Source of the DNA: Actinomycetota bacterium
GTDB lineage: Bacteria > Actinomycetota > Acidimicrobiia > Acidimicrobiales > CADCSY01
Assembly (NCBI GenBank): GCA_016781135.1
Contig: JADDQY010000009.1
Coordinates: 1-41,043 of the forward strand
Length of the DNA stretch: 41,043 nucleotides
Reading direction: 5' to 3'
Every line of letters starts with the position of its first letter. Positions within the stretch are counted from its first letter, which is position 1. The position numbers were made by a program, and so were the translations under genes. Of this stretch, positions 9,381 to 16,965 are shown piece by piece. The notes beneath the pieces were generated by a model. That model was not told the DNA's origin, did not search any database, and worked only from the letters and a program-made list of their open reading frames with translations.

Positions 9381-9408
9381 GCCGGGTGCCGACCGGCCGG
9401 CACCCGGC
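9381..9408 (+). terminator. Strong hairpin just downstream of the alpha-glucosidase gene (probable terminator, no U-tract)
   Basis: GCCGGGTGCCG-ACCGGC-CGGCACCCGGC: perfect 11-bp inverted repeat, 6-nt loop, 23 nt after the stop codon (9355-9357). Confidence 0.6.
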
Positions 9409-9619
9409 GGCGGCCGGCGGTGAGGTGGGGCGGGCGCCTCGAGGTTCCCTCCGCTCGGGTGGGGGAGGCGAGGGTGTCACGGCAGGCCTGGGGACCGGGG
9501 CGGCTCCTCGACGCCCATCCCGAGCTGGCTGCGGGCCCAGCGGCGACGAACCGAAGCCCGTCACCGGGGACGGGAGGAAGCTGAGGGACGTGCCGGCGTG
9601 GGGGAAGGGCGGGCGTCCC

Positions 9620-9646
9620 TTGCATGCGGCGGGCAGACGATACACT
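9620..9646 (+). promoter_or_regulatory. Putative sigma70-type promoter for the small zinc-ribbon gene
   Basis: TTGCAT (9620-9625), 15-nt spacer, TACACT (9641-9646); start codon at 9709. Confidence 0.45.
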
Positions 9647-9708
9647 CGCCCCGCTGCCGTTCGAGACGGGACTGCCGCTCCGCCAGGCGCGGCGAGACGG
9701 GAGAGAAC

Positions 9709-9912
9709 GTGGTGAAAAAGGGCCGTCACCGGCGCTACGAGGAAGCTCGAGCGGTCAAGCACGCTACGAGTGAGCTGCGGCTGGGCGACGTCGGCTTCAT
9801 CGAGGTGGAGCCCTGTCCCGAGTGCGGGGCCGAGCCTTACGCCGACCACGCCGCTTGGTGCCTGCACGAAGATCCCGAGGTCGACGACGACGGCGACGGA
9901 GCCCAGCGCTAA
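9709..9912 (+). CDS. Small putative zinc-ribbon protein
   Basis: GTG 9709: MVKKGRHRRYEEARAVKHATSELRLGDVGFIEVEPCPECGAEPYADHAAWCLHEDPEVDDDGDGAQR; CPEC...C motif, preceded by a purine-rich RBS-like stretch. Confidence 0.6.
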   Translation: MVKKGRHRRYEEARAVKHATSELRLGDVGFIEVEPCPECGAEPYADHAAWCLHEDPEVDDDGDGAQR

Positions 9913-9952
9913 CCCCTCCTTCGCTGGCCGTCCTCCTCGAAAACGTGCTGAA

Positions 9953-11122
9953 GTGGTGGCCGTGCACAGACGCGAGGGCGGGTCGCGATGTCCCAGGCGA
10001 TCCATCGCCCTGCTCGTGGCGGCGGTCGCGGTGTCGGCCGTCTCCGGTTGCGGTGCCGGTGCCGGCCTCGGGGGCGAGGCAGGCCTCAGCCGGCTGATTC
10101 CCCCGGCACGTGAGCTGGCGATACCGGAGGCACCCGCCCCGCCGGTGGCCGCGGAGGAGGTGCCGCTCATCGAAGCAGTGCCGGTAGCCGAGGAGCGGGC
10201 GGAGGTCCCACCGCCGACGACCTCCCCGCCCGACACGACGCCCTCCCTTCCGACCCCGACGACCACGATGGCGCCGGCCCCGGTCGCCGTCCGGGCGCTC
10301 CCGGGCCCGTCCCCGACCGCTGCCGGGGTGGGCGCCTACACCGGCCTCGGCACCTGGATCGATGCCTACGACTGGAGCCTCACCTTCGGCAAGGACGGTC
10401 CTCTGGTCGAGCCCGCCCACATCGACCGGATGGCCGATCTCGGCGTGCAGACGCTCTACGTGCAGACCTCGCGCTGGAACGCTGCCGACGACGTCCTCGA
10501 GCCCGAGCGGCTCGTCCCGCTGCTCGATCGAGCCCGAGCCCGAGGATTGCGGGTGGTGGCGTGGTACCTCCCCACCTTCGTCGACCCCGCCACTGATCTG
10601 CGCCGGCTGGTGGCGGCGGCGAGGCTCGGGGTCGACAGCTTGGCCGTCGACATCGAGTCGCGCGACGTCGTCGACCACGCCGAGCGCAACCAGCGCATGG
10701 TCGAGCTGAGCAAGGCCCTGCGCAGTGCCCTCCCCGGGGTCGCCCTCGGCGCCATCGTCTTCCCCCCGGTGGTCATGGAGGTCGTCAATCCCAGTTTCTG
10801 GCCGGGCTTCCCCTGGCGGGAGCTGGCCCCGTTCTACGACGTGTGGCTGCCGATGGCCTACCAGAGCTTCCGCACCGAGGCGTCGGGCCTGCGCGACGGC
10901 TACCGCTACACCGCCGAGAACATCGACCGCATCCGCGCCAACCTCGGCGATCCCGCCACCCCGGTGCACAGCGTGGGCGGCATCGCCGACGCCACCACCC
11001 GAAGCGACGTCGCCGGCATGGTCGCTGCCTCCGCCGAGCGGGGGGCGCTCGGTGGCTCGCTCTACGACTGGCGCACCACCGCTCCCGAGCTGTGGAACGA
11101 GCTCCAAGGCTTCCGCCGCTGA
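9953..11122 (+). CDS. Secreted lipoprotein with TIM-barrel (putative glycoside hydrolase-like) domain
   Basis: Signal/lipobox VAVSAVSGCGAG, Pro/Thr linker, then GLGTWIDAYDWSLTFGKDGPLVEPAHIDRMADLGVQTLYVQTSRWN...GLRVVAWYLPTF...LAVDIESRD...YDVWLPMAYQSF. Start among GTG 9953/9956/9962. Confidence 0.75.
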   Translation: MVAVHRREGGSRCPRRSIALLVAAVAVSAVSGCGAGAGLGGEAGLSRLIPPARELAIPEAPAPPVAAEEVPLIEAVPVAEERAEVPPPTTSPPDTTPSLPTPTTTMAPAPVAVRALPGPSPTAAGVGAYTGLGTWIDAYDWSLTFGKDGPLVEPAHIDRMADLGVQTLYVQTSRWNAADDVLEPERLVPLLDRARARGLRVVAWYLPTFVDPATDLRRLVAAARLGVDSLAVDIESRDVVDHAERNQRMVELSKALRSALPGVALGAIVFPPVVMEVVNPSFWPGFPWRELAPFYDVWLPMAYQSFRTEASGLRDGYRYTAENIDRIRANLGDPATPVHSVGGIADATTRSDVAGMVAASAERGALGGSLYDWRTTAPELWNELQGFRR

Positions 11123-11197
11123 CCGCTCCCCGGGTCCGTGTCGGCGTGGCCGCATGGGACGGGGTGAAGTCGACGAAGAACGAGGAAGGGGAGGGCG

Positions 11198-12328
11198 TCA
11201 ACCGGCGAGGGCGGCGGGGGCGGACACGCGAGGGCCCTTGGGGTCGGGGCACACCGCGGAGTAGACGGCGTTGGTGACGTCGGTCATGCGCCGTTCGTTC
11301 TCTATGGGGCCGGCCAGCCCGTTGCACACGAACGCCAGCACGAGACCCTCCACCGGGTCGCACAGTCCCCGGCTCGACGCCATGCCCCGGTGACCGAAGG
11401 CCCGGTAGCCGATGGTCCCGCTGACGCTGCCGGCGATCTGGACCCCGAGGCCCCAGGGCGGGGTCGACAGGAACGTGAGGTCGGCCACGCCGATCCGTTG
11501 GCAGGCGCCCAGCAAGCTCACCGACTCGGGGCGGCGGAAGAGGCAGGCCCCCTCGTCGAGCAGCAGCGCCTCGTAGAAGCGGCCGAGGTCGGCGGCGGGT
11601 CCCCGCCCCGCCCCGCCCGGCTGGACCTTGGCCCGGTGCCAGGGCTGGTCGTGGATCTCCTCGATGTGGTACGGGCGCATGCACAGGGCGCCGTCCTCGA
11701 TCGCCGGCAGGACCAGCCCGGTCCAGTACACCGGCGCCAACCGGTCGCCCAGGCGCTCCTGGTCGGCGCCGGGGATGCCGACCCAGGTGTCGGTCATGCC
11801 CGCCGGCGCCATGACCTCTTCGCGCAGGTAGGTGTCGATGGGGCGGCCGTCCACCACTCGCACGATCTCGCCGAGCACCATCCAACCGGAGGTGGCGTGG
11901 TAGCTGGCGGCGTGGCCCGGAGGGTGCTCGGCGGGATGGGCGGCAATTCGGGCGATCGCCTCGTCCCAGGTGATGTCGGCGTCGAAGGTCTCGGCCCGGG
12001 CGAAGCCCCCCATGTGGGTGAGGACGTGGCGCAGGGTGCAGGCCTCCTTGCCCGCCCCCCAGCCGGCCACGAAGCGGCCCACCCGGTCGTCCAGCGAGAG
12101 CCGGCCCCGTTCGAGCTGCTGGACGATCGCCACCGCGGTGAGCGGCTTGGTGGCCGAGTACCACATCATGATGTGGTCGGTGGTGAGCGGCTGGCCCGGT
12201 CGGGCCTCACCGACGGCGACGTCGAGCACCACCTCGCCCCGGAGGCTGACGTAGAGCTGGGCGCCGGGGTGGAGCCCCTCGTCCCGCTGGCGCTCGACGA
12301 GCTCGACGACGTCGTCGACCGTGGTCAT
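11198..12328 (-). CDS. Serine hydrolase, class C beta-lactamase-like / esterase
   Basis: MTTVDDVVELVERQRDEGLHPGAQLYVSLRGEVVLDVAVGEA...MMWYSATKPLTAVAIVQQLERGRLSLDDRV: SxxK motif (SATK), YHATSGWMVLGEIV. Confidence 0.88.
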   Translation of the reverse strand: MTTVDDVVELVERQRDEGLHPGAQLYVSLRGEVVLDVAVGEARPGQPLTTDHIMMWYSATKPLTAVAIVQQLERGRLSLDDRVGRFVAGWGAGKEACTLRHVLTHMGGFARAETFDADITWDEAIARIAAHPAEHPPGHAASYHATSGWMVLGEIVRVVDGRPIDTYLREEVMAPAGMTDTWVGIPGADQERLGDRLAPVYWTGLVLPAIEDGALCMRPYHIEEIHDQPWHRAKVQPGGAGRGPAADLGRFYEALLLDEGACLFRRPESVSLLGACQRIGVADLTFLSTPPWGLGVQIAGSVSGTIGYRAFGHRGMASSRGLCDPVEGLVLAFVCNGLAGPIENERRMTDVTNAVYSAVCPDPKGPRVSAPAALAG

Positions 12329-13056
12329 GCAGTCGGGCGCGACCGCACCACAGGATGGCCGAGGACCGTGGTCGACGAGCACCGCTCGTCGACGGCTTCG
12401 AGCAGCAGTTCGTACACCGGCCGGCCCACCATGGCGATGAGCTCCTCGGACATGGTGGCGAGCACCGTCGCCTCGCCGGCGAACGCTTGGGGTTCCTCGA
12501 TGCACCACCAGTGGAACTCCTGGCCGCCCTCGCCCCAGTCGCGGCGCTTCCACTCCCTCACCGTCGAGGTGACGTGGCCCAGCTCGTCGGTGCTGTCGAC
12601 CCGGCGCAGGGGCACCTGCCAGCACACCTCGGGCTTGAGCTCCATTGGGTGGCGCCCGGCGACGAGCGCCGCCTGGTGCAGGGCGCACCCCGCCCCGCCC
12701 GGGAACCCCGCTCGGTTGAGCATGATGCACGCTCCCTGGTGGCGCCGGGTACGCCGACCCCCGCCTTCGGCCCGGACGGCGATGCCTCGGCGCCGGCCCA
12801 GACTGGCGAACTGCCACTGGGCCGGGGTGAGGGCGGCCACGGCCGCTTCGACCGACGCCTCGTCGTCGTCATCGCTGAAGTAGGCGCCGTGGGAGCAGCA
12901 CCCGATCTGCAGCTCGGGGGCGGGTGCTCCGTCGATGCCGGGGCACCCGCGGCCGTAGATGCAGCTCCAGCGGCTGAGCAGGAAGGTGAGGTCGAAGATC
13001 CAGGTGCGGTCCTCCTCGGGGTCGTCGAACGAGACCCACTCGTGCCGGTCGTCCAT
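12325..13056 (-). CDS. Conserved Cys-rich protein of unknown function (possible metal-binding)
   Basis: 243 aa; CIYGRGCPGID...LQIGCCSHGAYF...GACIMLNRAGFPGGAGCALHQAAL...EVCWQVPLRR...WWCIEE. ATGA overlap with the downstream serine hydrolase. Confidence 0.7.
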   Translation of the reverse strand: MDDRHEWVSFDDPEEDRTWIFDLTFLLSRWSCIYGRGCPGIDGAPAPELQIGCCSHGAYFSDDDDEASVEAAVAALTPAQWQFASLGRRRGIAVRAEGGGRRTRRHQGACIMLNRAGFPGGAGCALHQAALVAGRHPMELKPEVCWQVPLRRVDSTDELGHVTSTVREWKRRDWGEGGQEFHWWCIEEPQAFAGEATVLATMSEELIAMVGRPVYELLLEAVDERCSSTTVLGHPVVRSRPTA

Positions 13057-13064
13057 CCGAGCCG

Positions 13065-13070
13065 AGGATA
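13065..13070 (-). promoter_or_regulatory. Putative leaderless -10 for the Cys-rich protein
   Basis: TATCCT, 8 nt before ATG 13056. Confidence 0.55.
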
Positions 13071-13088
13071 GGTCCTCGTCCCCGGCGA

Positions 13089-13784
13089 TCAGCGCCGCTG
13101 CGCCCGCTGGTGGGCGAGACGCAGCGATGCCACGTCGAGCTCGTCGAAGCCGGCCACGACGAGCTCGGCGGCGGCAAGGTCGTGGTCGGCGGTGTAGTCG
13201 TTGACCACGACCACGCAGGCCAGGCCGGCGGCGTGGGCGGCGACCAGCCCGTTCGCCGAGTCCTCCACGGCCAGCGCCTCGGATGCCGGGAGCCTCAACC
13301 CGGCGAGAGCCATGAAGTAGGCGCTGGGATCGGGCTTGCGCACCGGGGCCTCGTCGCCGGTGATCACCGGGTCGAAGGGCACGCGGGGGAAGAGGCGCTC
13401 CAGCAGTGGTTCGACCCAGCCGCGGGAACCAGTGGTGGCCACGGCGAGGCGCACCCGGGCGGCGGCGAGATCGTGCACCAGGGCGGCGACCCCCGCCCGG
13501 GGTTCGATCCTGCCGTCGGCCACGAGCTCGCGGAACAGCTCAGTCTTACGGGCGTGGAGCTTCGGGACGATCTCGTCGCGCTGGTCGGCGCTCATGCCTT
13601 GGCCCTCGAGGTAGGAGTGGAGCCGGTGCTGGCCGCCGGCGATCTCCAGCAGACGACCGTAGAGCTCGACGTCCCAGCGGTAGGGGAGGCCGAGCTCCTC
13701 GAAGGCCAGGTTGAACGCCACCCGGTGCCCGTCGCGCTCGCTGTCGACCAGCGTGCCGTCGACGTCGAAGATGGCTGCCTCCAC
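13089..13784 (-). CDS. HAD-superfamily hydrolase (CbbY/phosphoglycolate phosphatase-like)
   Basis: AAIFDVDGTLVDSE (motif I), ATTGSRGW, RKPDPSAYFMAL, VEDSANGLVAAHAAGL. Confidence 0.9.
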   Translation of the reverse strand: MEAAIFDVDGTLVDSERDGHRVAFNLAFEELGLPYRWDVELYGRLLEIAGGQHRLHSYLEGQGMSADQRDEIVPKLHARKTELFRELVADGRIEPRAGVAALVHDLAAARVRLAVATTGSRGWVEPLLERLFPRVPFDPVITGDEAPVRKPDPSAYFMALAGLRLPASEALAVEDSANGLVAAHAAGLACVVVVNDYTADHDLAAAELVVAGFDELDVASLRLAHQRAQRR

Positions 13785-13790
13785 GCTCGG

Positions 13791-13796
13791 ACGTTA
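13791..13796 (-). promoter_or_regulatory. Putative leaderless -10 for the HAD hydrolase
   Basis: TAACGT, 6 nt before GTG 13784. Confidence 0.55.
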
Positions 13797-13872
13797 CCGG
13801 TCGTCGCCGTCCTACGCCTCGGGCGAGGGTGGGACCGGGCTGCAGCCGGATGTGAGCGGGCGGCATCGTTCC

Positions 13873-13878
13873 TACGCT
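13873..13878 (+). promoter_or_regulatory. Putative leaderless -10 for the ABC transporter
   Basis: TACGCT, 6 nt before GTG 13885. Confidence 0.55.
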
Positions 13879-13884
13879 GGCCGG

Positions 13885-15834
13885 GTGGGCGTGACGACGA
13901 AGAGCGGGGCGGCGCCCGACCCCGACCAGGAGGTGGCGGTGACCGCCAGTGCCCGGCGCGTCGTGGGCACGTTCCGCCCGTACCGGCGGGAGGTGGCCGT
14001 CGTCGTCGTGCTCATCCTGCTCGGCGCGGGCACCGGGGTGGTCAACCCGTTGCTGATCAAGGTGGTGTTCGACACCGCCCTGTTCCCGTCCGGCGGGGGT
14101 GGGCCCGACCTCGGCCGCCTCGGCGTCCTGGTGGCCATCATGGTCGCGCTCCCCGTCGTCGGTGGCGTGCTCGGCTTGGCTCAGACGTGGAGGGCGAACG
14201 TCGTCGGGCAGCGGGTGATGCGCGACCTGCGGGAGGCGCTCTTCGCCCACCTCCAGCGCCTGTCGCTGCGCTTCTTCACCGACACCCGGACCGGCGAGAT
14301 CCAGTCGCGGTTGGCCAACGACGTCGGAGGCGTGCAGCGTGTGGTCACCTCCACCCTGTCGGGGATCCTGTCCAACGTGGTGTCGATGGGCAGCGCCCTG
14401 GTGGCCATGGCCGTGCTGTCGTGGCCGTTGACGCTGCTGACCCTGGTCACCGTGCCGGTGTTCGGATGGCTCTCCCGCTCGGTGGGCGAGCGCCGGCGCA
14501 AGGTGACCGCAGAGGCTCAGGAGACGATGGCCGACGTGAGCGCCGTCACCCAGGAGACCCTGTCGGTGTCGGGGATCTTGTTGTCCAAGCTGTTCGGCCG
14601 CAGCGCCGAGGAGACGGCCCGCTTCCAGCAGCACAACCAGCGTCTCGCCGACCTGTCGGTGCGCCAGGAGATGATCGGCCAGTCGTTCTACACCCTCATC
14701 TTCAGCTTCATGTCGGCCACGCCGGCGTTGGTATACCTCGTCGCCGGTCTGGTGCTCGCCGGCGGGCCCGCCCACCTCACCGCCGGTACCGTCGTGGCCT
14801 TCACCACGCTGCAGACCCGGCTGTTCTTCCCGCTCAGCAACCTGCTGCAGGTGTCGGTGGAGCTGCGGTCGTCACTGGCGCTGTTCGACCGGATCTTCGC
14901 CTACCTCGACCTCCAGCAGGACATCGTCGAGGCGCCCGATGCCGTCGCCCTGCGCCCGGAGGAAGCCAAGGGCCACGTTGCCTTTCGCCACGTCCGCTTC
15001 CGCTACGACGGCGAACCCCACCGGGGTGACGGAGCCCACGAGGAGGAGCCGACGCGGGGGTGGGCGCTCGACGGGGTCGACCTCGAGATCCACCCCGGCC
15101 AGCTGGCGGCCTTCATCGGCCCGAGCGGTGCCGGCAAGAGCACGATCTCCTCGCTGATCCCCCGGCTCTACGACGTCCAGGAAGGCTCGGTGGAGATCGA
15201 CGGCATCGACGTGCGCCGCCTTCGCAGCGAGTCGCTGGCGGCGCTGATCGGCTTCGTGACCCAGGAGAGCTACCTCTTCCATGGCACCGTGGGGGACAAC
15301 CTGCGCTACGGCAAGCCCGACGCCACTGACGAGGATCTGGAGGAGGCGGCGGCCGCCGCCTTCATCCTGGAGCGGATACGCCAGTTCCCCGACGGGTTCG
15401 ACACCAAGGTGGGCGAACGCGGCTACCGGCTCTCGGGTGGCGAGAAGCAGCGCATCGCCATCGCCCGGGTGATCCTGCACGACCCCCGCATCCTCATCCT
15501 CGACGAGGCCACCTCGGCCCTCGACACCGCCAGCGAGCGGATCGTCCAAGCAGCCCTGGAACCACTCATGCACGGGCGCACGACCATCGCCGTGGCCCAT
15601 CGCCTGTCCACCATCCAGTCGGCCGACGTGATCTTCGCCGTCGACGAGGGTCGAATCGTCGAGCACGGCAGCCATGACGAGCTGGTGCGACGACGTGGTC
15701 TCTACGCCCGCCTGTACGACCAGCAGTTCGGCGGCGGATGGGTCGAGGCCCACTGCGTCGACGGCCTGGTGCTGGCGTCGGGCGAGGTCGTCGCCGACGA
15801 GGTCGAGCTCGACGCGGTGAAGGCGCCCGGCTGA
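13885..15834 (+). CDS. ABC transporter, fused permease and ATPase
   Basis: N-terminal TMD (LQRLSLRFFTDTRTGEIQSRLANDV), Walker A GPSGAGKST, signature LSGGEKQR, Walker B ILILDEATSALD. Start GTG 13885. Confidence 0.93.
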   Translation: MGVTTKSGAAPDPDQEVAVTASARRVVGTFRPYRREVAVVVVLILLGAGTGVVNPLLIKVVFDTALFPSGGGGPDLGRLGVLVAIMVALPVVGGVLGLAQTWRANVVGQRVMRDLREALFAHLQRLSLRFFTDTRTGEIQSRLANDVGGVQRVVTSTLSGILSNVVSMGSALVAMAVLSWPLTLLTLVTVPVFGWLSRSVGERRRKVTAEAQETMADVSAVTQETLSVSGILLSKLFGRSAEETARFQQHNQRLADLSVRQEMIGQSFYTLIFSFMSATPALVYLVAGLVLAGGPAHLTAGTVVAFTTLQTRLFFPLSNLLQVSVELRSSLALFDRIFAYLDLQQDIVEAPDAVALRPEEAKGHVAFRHVRFRYDGEPHRGDGAHEEEPTRGWALDGVDLEIHPGQLAAFIGPSGAGKSTISSLIPRLYDVQEGSVEIDGIDVRRLRSESLAALIGFVTQESYLFHGTVGDNLRYGKPDATDEDLEEAAAAAFILERIRQFPDGFDTKVGERGYRLSGGEKQRIAIARVILHDPRILILDEATSALDTASERIVQAALEPLMHGRTTIAVAHRLSTIQSADVIFAVDEGRIVEHGSHDELVRRRGLYARLYDQQFGGGWVEAHCVDGLVLASGEVVADEVELDAVKAPG

Positions 15835-15840
15835 CCGAAG

Positions 15841-16965
15841 CTACGGCTCGGTTCCGTGGTCGTGCGCCTGGTCGACGGCGGCCTCGGCGTCGGCCGTGGT
15901 CGGCGGGGGCGAGGGGTGGGCCGGGGCGCTGGGCAGGGCGTTCAGGGCGTTGATGAGCGAGCGCAGGCGGGCGAAGCGGTGGCGGTCGAAGCGCATGGCC
16001 ACCCGGGGGAGATCGAGGTGGTCGTCGCTCGAGACCTCGGGCGGGAAGGGACCGCTGCGGTCGATGCGGCCGTCGACGATGTCGGCGAAGTCGTCGCTGA
16101 GCTGGTCGAGCTCGGCGGGGGTCGGGGTGGCCCGCAGGCGGATCACCAGCCGGTCACCGACGTAGCGCAGCGAGTGGTAGTTGCGGTAGAAGCCCTCGAT
16201 CTCGGTGACGGCGGCGTCGACGCTGTCGGTGATGCGGTAGAGGGAGAAGTCGTTGCGGGAGATCATCCCGTTCCCCGCCACCTGTTCGTCGACGAAGCGC
16301 TGCCATGCCTGCCAGTACCCGCCGCCGGGCGTGTCGAGCAGGACGATCGGGACGGGTTCGGCCTTGCCCGTCTGCACCAGGGTGAGCAACTCGAAGGTCT
16401 CATCGAGGGTCCCGAAGCCGCCGGGGAGGGCGACGAAGGCCGCCGACTCCTTGATGAGCATCAGCTTGCGGGTAAAGAAGTACTTCATCTCGATGAGCTT
16501 GTCGTCGCCCTCGATGAAGCGGTTCGCCCCACCCTCGAAGGGCAGGCGGATGAGCACGCCGATGGCGTGCTCGCGCCCGGCGCCCTCCATGCCCGCGGCC
16601 ATGATCCCCGGTCCCGCGCCGGTGACGACCATCCACCCCCGTTCGGCGAGGGCGGTGGCCAGGGCCAGGGTCTGGGCGTAGAGGGGATCGTCGGGCCGGG
16701 TTCGGGCCGAGCCGAAGATCGTGACCTTGGCGACGTCACGGTAGGGGGCGAACATGTGGAACGCCGCCCGCATCTCCTTCAGGGCGGCGTTGGTGATCTT
16801 GAGGTCGAGCCGTTGGGCCTCGTCACCGGCGAGAAGGGCGGCCGAGGTGAGGATCTCCAGCAGCTGGTCACGGTCGCGGGTGGCCCCGGTCCTGTCGAGG
16901 AGCTCGACCAGGGCGGCGTCGAGCTCGTCGTCGCCCGTACGGTATGACGGCCGAGTGCCTTTCAC
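15841..16965 (-). CDS. LOG-family (TIGR00730-type) protein
   Basis: VTIFGSARTRPDDPLY, GWMVVTGAGPGIMAAGMEGA, LPGGFGTLDETFE (PGGxGTxxE motif). GTG start overlaps the fbiC stop (GTGA). Confidence 0.88.
   Translation of the reverse strand: MKGTRPSYRTGDDELDAALVELLDRTGATRDRDQLLEILTSAALLAGDEAQRLDLKITNAALKEMRAAFHMFAPYRDVAKVTIFGSARTRPDDPLYAQTLALATALAERGWMVVTGAGPGIMAAGMEGAGREHAIGVLIRLPFEGGANRFIEGDDKLIEMKYFFTRKLMLIKESAAFVALPGGFGTLDETFELLTLVQTGKAEPVPIVLLDTPGGGYWQAWQRFVDEQVAGNGMISRNDFSLYRITDSVDAAVTEIEGFYRNYHSLRYVGDRLVIRLRATPTPAELDQLSDDFADIVDGRIDRSGPFPPEVSSDDHLDLPRVAMRFDRHRFARLRSLINALNALPSAPAHPSPPPTTADAEAAVDQAHDHGTEP

Noticed and set aside
9470-9580. Possible c-di-AMP (ydaO-type) riboswitch upstream of the zinc-ribbon gene, prompted by TGGGGACC and CCGAAGCCCGTCA
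   Set aside because: Only fragments resemble the actinobacterial consensus as I recall it; the GGGGTGAAT and GCTAACC blocks are missing, and a credible promoter lies downstream of it at 9620-9646. An Infernal/Rfam scan would settle it.
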